From assembly GCA_964536965.1 (NCBI GenBank), contig CAZIAL010000004.1, positions 62,001 to 126,000 of the forward strand: a stretch of 64,000 bases of DNA. Reading direction: 5' to 3'. The notes beneath the pieces are model-generated. The model ran no database searches. It worked only from the letters and a program-made list of their open reading frames with translations, and was not told where the DNA came from. This DNA comes from JACMQW01 sp964536965 (GTDB lineage: Bacteria; Bdellovibrionota; UBA1018). This document shows positions 8,196 through 15,942 of the stretch, piece after piece. The position numbers and the translations under genes were made by a program. Each line of letters starts with the position of its first letter. Within the stretch, counting starts at the first letter, position 1.

Positions 8196-9248
8196 TCGGC
8201 GCGGCCCGGGTGCGGGTGTATCGGAACCCTCCTTACACCCAATGGTATAGTCACCGGAGATAGCGGAGACATCTATTATTCGCGAAGAAACCTCACCTGT
8301 TACATAAATAATGCCGCCCCGGGTGCCAGTGGAACCGGCTGGGTTACTGCAAACACTGCAAGCCAGGCCCAACGCCAAGTTATGGGCTCAAGTCAACCCG
8401 GCCTACCGCCATTTGCCATGATTGATCAGGAAAAGAGCCAACACATTTGCAGTGGGCTCACCGTCGCGGGGATTGCGGGTACCAAGCGTTTGCTGCGTAG
8501 GAAGGAGCATTTCGCCGTCGCCGCATGGGATGCAAGCTTAAGTGATGCAACGATCACCACGATGGAAATCGGGACCAGTCTTGACTCCACCTTTCACTGC
8601 AATTCAAGCTACGCATCTCCCCAGGGCAATTCGACTACCGATCTGAGCATCAGTAATCCGAGCATCGCTTTCGACAATTCCGAATACCCCGGCGCTGTGA
8701 ATCGCGACACTCTCCCAGCCTGCCGCTTTGGCGACTGTATCTCGACAACTTCCGTCCATCGATCCCTGCGAACGGGGAGTAATTCCACGCGCCTTTGCGT
8801 CTCCCGATACGGGGCCCAAGATGTGATCGGGAACGTGGTCGAGTGGACAAGTGATCAAATCACTTGCAACGGGACGACGTGCGCCGGGTTAGCCTCGGGT
8901 GCTAATCCCATTGATCCGGCGAACGATGACTTCAGCGGAGTCAGTTTCGATAACGTCCAAGGACCCACAACGACTAACACCGTTACGACCTGGGGCATTC
9001 TTCAGATCCCCATCGGCGTTCCAATCGTCGATCCCGGATTTTCTGGTGACGGAAAAGTTTCTCTGACCGCGGCCCAACTCCATGGAGATAACTTTTGGAT
9101 CACAGTGGCGGCTTCTCTCCGAGGTGCCATCAACGGCGGGAGCTGGGGAACGGGATCTTTATCTGGACGCCACGCCCTCCATCTTAGTCGCGCCCCCACC
9201 TACACAGATTCCCCGATCGGAATTCGGTGCGGGATCCCTGCCGAGTAA
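8196..9248 (+). pseudogene. 5'-truncated formylglycine-generating-enzyme-like (SUMF1 fold) lipoprotein gene
   Basis: An open frame continues from inside the IS end through 8196 and stops at 9248, about 350 codons of genuine sequence. The C-terminal half has the FGE-sulfatase (PF03781) signature: RYGAQDVIGNVVEWTSDQI followed by GGSWGTGSLSGRHALHLSR and a final IGIRC. In such proteins this domain sits behind a secretion signal; here no start codon with a ribosome site or signal peptide is present, because the reading frame is cut at the IS right end. Codon use and many Thr/Ser/Asn residues differ from the neighbours. Catalytic Cys pair of true FGE is not evident, so it is more likely a lectin-like relative than a sulfatase activator. 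Confidence 0.7.
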
Positions 9249-9334
9249 ATGAAAACTCAGGGTTACGTCCGCAGCGCAGGAATCAAAAGGAAGTTGGAAA
9301 TTTCCAGCTCCCTTGAGAGGTCAAATTTTTTGCG

Positions 9335-9562
9335 ATGGAGTGTTCGACCAAGTTGACAAGTGGTGGGGGCTGTAAGGGTACAAGCGAACCATGCCCGCCG
9401 GTTGCGGTTCTCCGCTACGGCGAGCGATGGGTGAAGAAGAAGGTCGATTTTGCGGAGCTGGTAACCTTGCGACGATCGGGCCTGACGGTGCGCGAATGCG
9501 CTGCTCGCTTAGGCGTAGGAAAAACGACCGTCGTCATGGCGCTTCAGAAAGCGATGTCTTGA
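9335..9562 (+). CDS. Small protein with helix-turn-helix C-terminus
   Basis: Up to 75 residues; the last 38 (VDFAELVTLRRSGLTVRECAARLGVGKTTVVMALQKA) match the Hin-type/resolvase C-terminal helix-turn-helix pattern. The N-terminal half is Cys/Gly-rich and improbable, so the true start may be the GTG at 9431, giving a 43-residue HTH peptide. It may be a detached C-terminal piece of a recombinase or transposase, in keeping with the mobile surroundings. Confidence 0.4.
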   Translation: MECSTKLTSGGGCKGTSEPCPPVAVLRYGERWVKKKVDFAELVTLRRSGLTVRECAARLGVGKTTVVMALQKAMS

Positions 9563-9570
9563 AAAGACGA

Positions 9571-9594
9571 CGCCCCGGATTTGCATCCGAGGCG
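9571..9594. terminator. Hairpin downstream of the small HTH gene
   Basis: CGCCCCGGAT, TTGC loop, ATCCGAGGCG form a 10-bp stem with one mismatch. Only a weak T-rich stretch follows on the plus strand, so termination is uncertain. Confidence 0.4.
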
Positions 9595-9633
9595 TATAGT
9601 CTATATTTCGCGTTTTGCGCGGATGATTAGGGT

Positions 9634-9885
9634 TTATTTAACAGGGTTTTTATAGAGAAGCTTAATTCCCGAAATCATTTTCCCTTGGATCTCGACCTTC
9701 GCCAGCGTCTTGGCTAGGTCAAGACAATTAGCTTCGTAAACTAGTTGCATGGGTTCGATTTCGTTATCGAGAATAAGCATGTTCGATGTCGTTTCGTATT
9801 GAACTATGCATTGCGTTTCCGAAATTTCACCTGCGAAAACACTTCCGCTCGCAAGAGCTAGGGGCAAGATAAATAAATTTTTCAT
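9634..9885 (-). CDS. Small secreted protein of unknown function
   Basis: 83 residues from the ATG at 9885: MKNLFILPLALASGSVFAGEIS is a clear signal peptide with an SVFA-G cleavage site. The mature 63 residues contain two Cys (in TQCIVQYE and EANCLDLA) that could form a disulphide. The longer frame from 9954 adds sequence with no signal logic. Base composition is AT-richer than the surroundings, consistent with the accessory region. Confidence 0.65.
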   Translation of the reverse strand: MKNLFILPLALASGSVFAGEISETQCIVQYETTSNMLILDNEIEPMQLVYEANCLDLAKTLAKVEIQGKMISGIKLLYKNPVK

Positions 9886-10256
9886 GCCTAAAACATTCCA
9901 TTGATCCGCATGCCTTGCAAGAGACAGCGCATCAGTCGCAGATAACGTGACCAAAGTCTTCGAGCGGAGGCTCGACCGCGATTTCTTCGTTTACCCGCGC
10001 ACCCGAAACCGCGATCAGGCTGGCGGAGTTTGTAAACTTCGATCGCACTTGTAACGCATTGCATTGCAAATAGGAAGCGGGTTTTTCCTTACCTATGTTC
10101 CTGCAAAACTATCGCAGCCCTGCGATAGTTTTGCGTCTCAATACCCTCTCACTGCGATGGTTTTCTCCGCTCCTACTGTTGAAATTACTGAGTTTTTTAG
10201 AATCTCCCCGCTGGCATGCGCTTGCTTTCTCAATGGGCCAGGGGAGGAAGACCGAG
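9886..10256. other. Non-coding, AT-richer stretch with inverted and direct repeats
   Basis: No convincing gene in these 371 bases. It contains the perfect inverted repeat at 10103-10134 and a third, imperfect copy of the same 13-base core (CTGCGATGGTTTT) at 10152-10164, all upstream of the Replic_Relax-type gene. The layout resembles an origin, partition or transfer control site, or an operator for the downstream product. Confidence 0.5.
10103..10134. repeat. Perfect 15-bp inverted repeat with 2-nt spacer
   Basis: Left arm GCAAAACTATCGCAG (10103-10117), spacer CC, right arm CTGCGATAGTTTTGC (10120-10134). Fifteen perfect pairs with almost no loop favour a protein-binding dyad or cruciform over a terminator, as no T run follows. 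Confidence 0.9.
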
Positions 10257-11141
10257 ATGACCGTGATCGACCAGCTTTTAGAGGAGAGGAACGAATACGA
10301 ACGAGGGTCGCTTTCGGAAGTGGGAGAAAAGATTCTTAGGCTCGTTCTCACCCGCGGCTTTGTGACCGCGAAAGACGTCGAGCATTACGTATGGCCAGGC
10401 GGAGTCTCTCGCTCCAATCTTTATCGGGCGCTTAGGCGCCTTGTTACTCGCGGACTCATCGAACCCCTTCGAATGGAAGACGTTGGAGTGCTGGGATGGC
10501 GAGTGACGAAAGAAGTTCAGTCGCGGTTTTGCGAAATGGCCGGGCTAAGGGGAGCGGGACAGTATCGCCTTTTTTCGCTTCGCGATTCGCACGATCGGCA
10601 CGTCCGCCGGGCGGCGGCACGGTTATCCGAGGAGGCGAAACCTGAGTTCATCGCGCATGAAGGCGCGATCCGAACCCACCTGCTTAGCCAAAAAGAACTT
10701 GAATATGGCGAGGTGAAAAATCTCGTCCCCGATCTTCTCATGGGACTGAAAGGAGATGGCGGAGACTTCCTGCGGATCGCTGTAGAGATCGAACTTAGCG
10801 CAAAAGGGAGGTCAAGAAGGAGAAATGCCTTCGACAATAAACTCACGACGCCGGAATGGAGCGGAGTCCTGTATCTGCTCGGAAATCGAATCGATCGAGA
10901 TTCCTACCGATCGGACGCCCGTCATACGACGCGAACCTCCCATAAGATCATTCGCGCCAAAACCCATCACCCCGTTCTCTTTGTGACGCTTGATGATTTC
11001 GATCGATTCGGGATCCAGGCGAAAGGGATCGGGATAACCGGAGAAAGCACGATCGCCGATTTCGTTATTACAGTCGGGTCACTCGGCGGAGCGAATGAAT
11101 CCGGTCCGTGCTCCACCTCTCTCAACGTCAAGATGTCCTAA
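10257..11141 (+). CDS. Replic_Relax-type winged-helix protein (mobile-element replication/relaxation)
   Basis: The ATG at 10257 follows GGGGAGGAAG at good spacing, giving 294 residues; the longer frame from 10095 covers the inverted repeat and is unlikely. Residues about 20-85 are a winged helix (GEKILRLVLTRGFVTAKDVE, SRSNLYRALRRLVTRGLIEP). The C-terminal half has PDLLMGL... IAVEIELSAKGRSRRRNAFDNKL... WSGVLYLLGNR, the pattern of the Replic_Relax family (PF13814), which resembles a nuclease-like fold and is found on plasmids and integrative elements. A role in element replication or copy control is inferred. Confidence 0.6.
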   Translation: MTVIDQLLEERNEYERGSLSEVGEKILRLVLTRGFVTAKDVEHYVWPGGVSRSNLYRALRRLVTRGLIEPLRMEDVGVLGWRVTKEVQSRFCEMAGLRGAGQYRLFSLRDSHDRHVRRAAARLSEEAKPEFIAHEGAIRTHLLSQKELEYGEVKNLVPDLLMGLKGDGGDFLRIAVEIELSAKGRSRRRNAFDNKLTTPEWSGVLYLLGNRIDRDSYRSDARHTTRTSHKIIRAKTHHPVLFVTLDDFDRFGIQAKGIGITGESTIADFVITVGSLGGANESGPCSTSLNVKMS

Positions 11142-11155
11142 TTTTTGAATGGAAT

Positions 11156-11289
11156 CGGCCGCTTGCCCAGGAAAATGGATTTCCATGCGAAGAGCGCCCG
11201 CACAGAGACCACCCACACTCCACGATGTTCCTTGTAGGTGGTCTCTGTGCGGGCTTGGGAGCGGTTCCAAAAAGGCGGGCAAGCGGCCG
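11156..11289. repeat. Nested long inverted-repeat structure
   Basis: Inner arms of 18 bp are perfectly complementary: GCCCGCACAGAGACCACC (11196-11213) and GGTGGTCTCTGTGCGGGC (11237-11254), loop of 23. Outer arms of 13 bp are also perfect: CGGCCGCTTGCCC (11156-11168) and GGGCAAGCGGCCG (11277-11289). A further CTCTCAAC (11119-11126 area) pairs with GTTGAGAG just after 11295. The segments between are unequal and diverged. It lies between the Replic_Relax-type gene and the recombinase cluster; it could be a recombination or nicking site or a MITE-like element. Confidence 0.85.
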
Positions 11290-11319
11290 AAGATGGTTGA
11301 GAGATTTTAGAGGGGTCTT

Positions 11320-11547
11320 ATGAAGGAATGGATCGGGAAATCGAAAAGCGTTCCAGTGGTTCTTTCGAATGACGATTTTGCAAAGCGTCTTGTTCGTGTG
11401 GCCGGAGCACTATATCCATATTGGACCAGCTCCGCGAATCTCAACTCTTTCTCACTCCATCTTCCAGAAACCGAAAACGTCGGAAGCCCGGCTTCCGAGG
11501 AAGTGAGTGAATGTGCTGAGAGCGAAAGAAACGAACCTGCGGCCTGA
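11320..11547 (+). CDS. Small protein preceding the serine recombinase
   Basis: 75 residues with an ATG behind AGAGGGGTCTT. The start of the next gene (GTG 11507 or 11513) lies inside its end, suggesting translational coupling. N-terminal part DDFAKRLVRVAGALYPYW is weakly helical; the tail is Glu/Ser/Pro-rich. No family recognised. Small genes in this position often assist a large serine recombinase (directionality factor or accessory), but that is only inference from place. Confidence 0.5.
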   Translation: MKEWIGKSKSVPVVLSNDDFAKRLVRVAGALYPYWTSSANLNSFSLHLPETENVGSPASEEVSECAESERNEPAA

Positions 11548-13235
11548 TGCCGAACCCAAGCGCGTGGCCTTTTATGTCCGCTGCTCGACCGAGGAACAAA
11601 ACGAATCGCCCGAAGGGACGATTAAGAATCAGGAGGAGCGGCTTCTTGCTACCTTGCGTCTCAAGAACCAAATGGCTGGCGAAGGAGCGGCTTACGGATC
11701 GCATGTTGGCACCTACATTGACGTAAAATCCGGGAAAGACATGAACCGGCCGGAGCTTCGGAGGCTACTCCAGGCGATCGAGAAAGGAGCGGTTGATGTC
11801 GTGATGGTTACGGAGCTTTCCAGACTCTCGCGCTCGATTAAGGACTTCTCGGAGATCTGGGAGTTCATGCAAAAATGCGGCTGCCAATTTTTAAGCCTTC
11901 GTGAAAATTTCGATACGAGCACGGCATCGGGAGAAATGATGCTCTACTCGCTTGCGAATTTCAGTCAGTACGAACGCAGGCAAACCTCAGAACGGGTATC
12001 GGCGAATATGGAAGCCAGAGCGCGCCGAGGGCTTTGGAACGGTGGGGTGGTGCCCATGGGGTATGAACCCGATCCAGAGAACCGTGGGAGCCTCCGGATC
12101 GTTGAGTAAAGAGGCGAGAGTCGTTCGGGCGGCATTCCAAGCACTCATCGACCATGGATCCGTTGCCGCAGCGGCGAAATGGCTCAATACGAATGGCTAT
12201 AGGTACGGCGCAGAACTCCGCGGTGGAGGATTCAGGCCCCGTCTCCAGCACTTCATCTTCGATAGTCTTTATCGGATGCTCTCGAACCCGGTCTATATCG
12301 CGCATCGGAGGGTAAAATCGAAGACGGGCGAGGAACTCGTGAAAGCGATCTGGGAGCCGATTCTTGCGGAAGAAACGTTCTACGAGGCGCAAGCGGTGCT
12401 TCAGGCGAGTAAGAAACAAAAAACCGGGCGCGAATCCCGTTACCCGTACCTTCTTTCGACCCGAATCGTATGCGGCGAATGCGGAAGCGTTCTCGTAGGT
12501 CAGTCCGCATACGGAAATTCGGGTAAAGTGGGCTATTATGCCCACGGCTCTCAGATTAAACGCGAACAAGCCCTCGGCGAGAAATTCCATCGCTGCCAGC
12601 CGTTTCGGGTTCCGGCGAAGAAGCTCGAACTCCGAGTTTGGGAAGAACTTACTCAGATCATCGAAGGCATTCACCGCGAAAAGCTCTTCGAAGCGATTCG
12701 CGCAATCGAACGAAACGATACGGCTTCAGATTCTCTAGAACGCGCGAAAAAAGAGAAAGCCCTCACCGAGGGAAGGATCGCGAGTCTTGCGAAACGGATC
12801 TCAAATCTCCCCGACGGAGTTCCGGCTGATCCCTTCTATGCCGAAATGCGCGAACTCGCGGCGAGGAATACCCGACTGGAGACTGAGATCCGCTCGCTTG
12901 AACAAACACTTCCGGCGCAGAAAATCGCCACGAATTTCGAGCTTGAAAAAGCGTTCGAAAAATTCCTGCCCATTCTTCGTTCCGGCGACACGATCGACCC
13001 GGAAACAAAACGGAAGGTGATCCACGCGCTCATTCACCAGATTCGCATCACGAAAGACGGCTTTGAAATGCACTTCTACGCCGCGTCGGACCAAATAAAA
13101 AAGGGAGAGCGAAGCCACTCTCCCTTGAAATCCTTAAACAAAAATTTTTCTGTCCGCGGTTCGCTTAAAGACTTGAATGGTGGGCCTTGTAGGACTCGAA
13201 CCTACGACCAATCCGTTATGAGCGGACTGCTCTAA
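11507..13235 (+). pseudogene. Large serine recombinase, single frameshift, C-terminus running into a tRNA gene
   Basis: Frame 1 (11507-12109) gives the resolvase catalytic domain: RVAFYVRCSTEEQ with the nucleophile Ser, VMVTELSRLSRSIKDF, and SQYERRQTSERVSANM. It stops at a TAA in GTTGAGTAAAGAGG. Frame 2 resumes at once (KEARVVRAAFQALI) and carries the PF07508 recombinase domain (WLNTNGYRYG, FIFDSLYRMLSNPVYIA), the Cys zinc ribbon (CGECGS, plus a later Cys in HRCQPF) and a coiled coil. Skipping one T would join them exactly, so this is a +1 disruption or an assembly error. The last 18 or so residues (GGPCRTRTYDQS...) are read out of the opposing tRNA gene, so the natural stop has been lost. 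Confidence 0.85.
13095..13127 (-). terminator. Rho-independent terminator of the tRNA transcript
   Basis: On the minus strand AGGGAGAG, an 8-base loop, CTCTCCCT, then a run of six T. It lies about 50 bases past the tRNA 3' end and inside the recombinase reading frame. Confidence 0.8.
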
Positions 13236-13254
13236 CCAGCTGAGCTAAAGGCCC
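13178..13254 (-). tRNA. tRNA with CAU anticodon (tRNA-Ile2 type, or Met)
   Basis: 77 bases including an encoded CCA. Seven-base acceptor (GGGCCTT / AAGGCCC), TAGCTCAG D-arm, anticodon loop CTCATAA, T-loop TTCGAGT. The UUAGCUCAG and UUGGUCG segments resemble tRNA-Ile(CAU), whose C34 becomes lysidine; elongator tRNA-Met cannot be excluded by eye. Confidence 0.88.
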
Positions 13255-13301
13255 CCGGCTCGAACCTAGCAACACTGGCGACTTCCGGCAAGATCACGAA
13301 A

Positions 13302-14225
13302 TCAGAGGGCCGGCTTAAGGTCCTTGCCTTCGCCCTGGCCGTCCGCGCTCGCGCCCCCGCCACGCTGCTGGCCCGCGACGATTTCCATGCACTTCCCGCC
13401 GATATCGGCGTGGAAGCGGTGGACCCCGACCTTCGTCGAATCGGGTAAGCCCAGGTCCATGAGTTTGATCTGTTCGTGTTTGCTGCCGTCGCGCCAGACG
13501 ATGCCCACGCTCTTCTCGGTATGCGAAGCGTAGTATTTCACTTCGGCGGAGCTGGCCGCGGAGAATTCGACCCTATTCTTTTCCGGTTCATTCGTATTCC
13601 GGCGGAAGCGGAAGGTCGATCCCGGCTTAAAGAGTTTCGTGAGCAGTTTCTCGGATCCGGGATTTAAGCTCGTCGAGAGGAGGTCGGAGTTCGTGCACGG
13701 CTTAACTTCGTTCACCGTCCACGGGTAGGACTCGATTTCGCGTCTCTGTTCTTCGCGATCCTTCGTCGCCTTGGTCACTTCCTCGGGTGACATCGCTTTC
13801 TGGGACATGAACCAGTTCTTTAAAATCGGATCCACCACGGGAACGAGCCTTCGGTCGGCTCCGGTTCCCTCGAGCTGCATCGGAACGCCGTTCTTCTCGA
13901 GTTTGCGGAACGCTTTTCCCATCGGCGTATTCCCGAAGCTCGCGGCGTACCTCTCGAACATTCCCGATGCGCCGAAGAAGGTGAACTTACCGTCCTTCTC
14001 GATCATCTTGCCGCCGTCCATCAGATGCAGCGGAGTATCGTCCGGAATCTTCGGGAGGATCGTCTTTACGCTTCCGTCCGGGTTCACGGTAAAGACCGCG
14101 ACGGTGCGACCTGGATAGTTGCTGGCCACCGACCACGACCCGGTCAGATCCGCGATGCCCGCGATCGCGGAGAGCGGAAGAACGGTCGCAAGAAAAAGGA
14201 CGGACGGAAATCTGGAAACCACCAT
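13302..14225 (-). CDS. Secreted protein of unknown function
   Basis: 307 residues with an N-terminal signal peptide (FPSVLFLATVLPLSAIAGIA). The first part (LTGSWSVASNYPGRTVAVFTVNPDGSVKTILP) looks like a lipocalin-style strand-turn start. The middle is a basic helical segment (TKATKDREEQRREIES), the rest beta-rich, ending in a Gly/Ala-rich tail. No family recognised. The 205-base gap upstream, shared with the divergent RCC1 gene, contains a 9-bp GC hairpin. Confidence 0.7.
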   Translation of the reverse strand: MVVSRFPSVLFLATVLPLSAIAGIADLTGSWSVASNYPGRTVAVFTVNPDGSVKTILPKIPDDTPLHLMDGGKMIEKDGKFTFFGASGMFERYAASFGNTPMGKAFRKLEKNGVPMQLEGTGADRRLVPVVDPILKNWFMSQKAMSPEEVTKATKDREEQRREIESYPWTVNEVKPCTNSDLLSTSLNPGSEKLLTKLFKPGSTFRFRRNTNEPEKNRVEFSAASSAEVKYYASHTEKSVGIVWRDGSKHEQIKLMDLGLPDSTKVGVHRFHADIGGKCMEIVAGQQRGGGASADGQGEGKDLKPAL

Positions 14226-14284
14226 TGGACACTCCCGCGATTAGAATAACGAATCTCGGACGAACTGTATTCGGTCGTTTTGAC

Positions 14285-14322
14285 GGTCGGGGCTTTGGGT
14301 GCTTCCATCCAGGGCCCCGACC
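14285..14322. repeat. 9-bp GC inverted repeat between divergent genes
   Basis: GGTCGGGGC (14285-14293) pairs perfectly with GCCCCGACC (14314-14322) around a 20-base loop. No T run follows in either direction, so it may be a leader structure of the minus-strand gene rather than a terminator. Confidence 0.6.
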
Positions 14323-14430
14323 TGGGTCGTAGAACCTCGATTTAACTCAATAGACGTAATTTAAAGGGTGTCGAGAATGACACATTCCGAATAACGCACT
14401 GCGGCGATATTCTTAATCAATAGGGGTGTT

Positions 14431-15690
14431 ATGGGGTTCTCGCGTCTCCACAGAACAGCTTTCGCCGCCGTCGCCGTACTCGGCCTCGGATCCGCGTGCG
14501 TAGCGCCGCAGGAATCCACGGGAAGCAAGCTGCTCACCGAAGGAAAGCCCGTCTCCGACGTGGCCGCTCCGCTGAGCGTTCCGAACAACGTTCCGCCCGC
14601 GAACGACACGGGCGTTTCGAAAGTCGTTTCAAGCGTCCAGCATAACTGCGCCATCCGCTCGGGCAGCCTCGCCTGCTGGGGACTGAATAAAGACGGCCAA
14701 ATCGGAAACGGCGAAGCCGGCGTCCAGGTCGGCGTGCGCGATCTGGTTTCCGGCAGCGCGGACACTCCGCGGGTCGTCGTCTCGCCCCACACGATTTTCG
14801 CGGATCGCGTGTCGGACGTCGCGCTCGGGTACGAGCACACCTGCGCCATCCGCGGCGGAGACCTCCTTTGCTGGGGCTCGAACTCGCACGGCCAGCTCGG
14901 ACTCGGCGCGGACGTCGCTGGATCGGCGGTTCCGGTTTCGATTCTGCGGAACGCGAAACAAGTCGTAGCGCGGGGGCGCTGGACCTGCGCCGTTTCAGAT
15001 TCCGGCCAACTCGTCTGCTTCGGAACGCGCCTCGCGCGCTCGGGCGCGGACCTCGCTCCGCTCGTCGTTTCGAAGACGCCGAAAATGATTCTCGATTCCG
15101 GTGTCCGTTCCGTCGCGATCAGCGCGAATCACGCCTGCGCGATCGTCGCGGGCGGCGCGCTGAAATGTTTCGGCATGAACGTGATGGGCGAAGTCGGTAA
15201 CGGACTGCTCGACGGCGGCGATGTCGCCGACCCGGTCGATGTGCTCTCCGGCGGAGTCTCCGCGATCTCGCTCACCGACGGCCGTTCGATGGCCGTCCAG
15301 AACGGAAAGCTCGTCGCCTTCGGCGCGAGCCTCGGGGATCGCGACGTCGATCGCGCGGCCGGCGGATGGAAAGTCCCGACCGCCAGCCCTTACGACGCCG
15401 TCTTCTGGAACGGAATTGGCCCGGGGCTCCAGGCCTCGGCGAGCGGCACCGTCCTCTCGTCCGCGGGCGATCTCTTCTACGGATCTTACTTCCACTCGAA
15501 CGGCGTCGCGCCGAAGGTGGCGATCGGCGTCTCGCAGTTCTCCTACTCGGAAGCCGACCTCGCCGGCTGCATGATGTTCCGGAACCATGCGGTAAAGTGC
15601 TGGGGCCAGAACATCTACGGTCAGCTCGGAGGCGGGAAGCGCTCGGCCGAGGAGATCCTCATCTTTAAATCCCGCGACGTTCAGTTCTAG
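14431..15690 (+). CDS. RCC1-repeat (regulator-of-chromosome-condensation fold) lipoprotein
   Basis: 419 residues. Signal peptide ends in a lipobox (GLGSAC, Cys about 24). The mature protein holds at least five RCC1 blades with their Cys/Trp signature: CAIRSGSLACWGLNKDGQIGN, CAIRGGDLLCWGSNSHGQLG, CAVSDSGQLVCFG, CAIVAGGALKCFGMN and CMMFRNHAVKCWGQNIYGQLG. Bacterial RCC1 proteins form secreted seven-bladed propellers that bind other proteins. Paired Cys in each blade suggest disulphides outside the cytoplasm. Not related to chromatin in this setting. Confidence 0.85.
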   Translation: MGFSRLHRTAFAAVAVLGLGSACVAPQESTGSKLLTEGKPVSDVAAPLSVPNNVPPANDTGVSKVVSSVQHNCAIRSGSLACWGLNKDGQIGNGEAGVQVGVRDLVSGSADTPRVVVSPHTIFADRVSDVALGYEHTCAIRGGDLLCWGSNSHGQLGLGADVAGSAVPVSILRNAKQVVARGRWTCAVSDSGQLVCFGTRLARSGADLAPLVVSKTPKMILDSGVRSVAISANHACAIVAGGALKCFGMNVMGEVGNGLLDGGDVADPVDVLSGGVSAISLTDGRSMAVQNGKLVAFGASLGDRDVDRAAGGWKVPTASPYDAVFWNGIGPGLQASASGTVLSSAGDLFYGSYFHSNGVAPKVAIGVSQFSYSEADLAGCMMFRNHAVKCWGQNIYGQLGGGKRSAEEILIFKSRDVQF

Positions 15691-15799
15691 AGCGGTTCTC
15701 GAGCTCGCAGGCGGACGAAACCCTCGATTTAGACGCGGAGCGCGGATTTCGCGACCTCCGCGGTTCGTGTTATCGTGGCCGAAGACTTCTAACGTTTAT

Positions 15800-15938
15800 C
15801 GCGTCGGAGTGATGAAGCCGGTGGGAATCCGGCGCTGGCCCGCAACGGTATTTCTCGGGAATCGCGTTTTCGGCACCGCCGCCGATCCGCGCTCCCGCGA
15901 TGAGCCCGATCTCCTCCGACGTTTCCTTTTCTCGGAGG
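15800..15938 (+). promoter_or_regulatory. Cobalamin (AdoCbl/B12) riboswitch
   Basis: The conserved core is plain: AAGCCGGTGGGAATCCGG at 15815-15832, then CGCTGGCCCGCAACGGTA to 15850. A closing helix pairs CGTCGGAG (15802-15809) with CTCCGACG (15914-15921). Part of that 3' strand (CCTCCGA, 15913-15919) can instead pair with TCGGAGG (15932-15938), which is the ribosome binding site of the next gene. This gives a mutually exclusive translational switch. It controls the BtuB-like receptor. Confidence 0.9.
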
Positions 15939-15942
15939 CAGA

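Noticed and set aside
10064..10339. Frame over the 15-bp palindrome
   Set aside because: No ribosome site; overlaps the Replic_Relax-type gene in another frame.
11156..11289. Integron attC site
   Set aside because: Arms are too perfect and the end boxes do not fit GTTRRRY/RYYYAAC; no tyrosine integron integrase is present.
12100..12112. Programmed +1 frameshift in the recombinase
   Set aside because: The P-site GAG has no re-pairing option on AGT and there is no Shine-Dalgarno-like stimulator; a simple indel is more likely.
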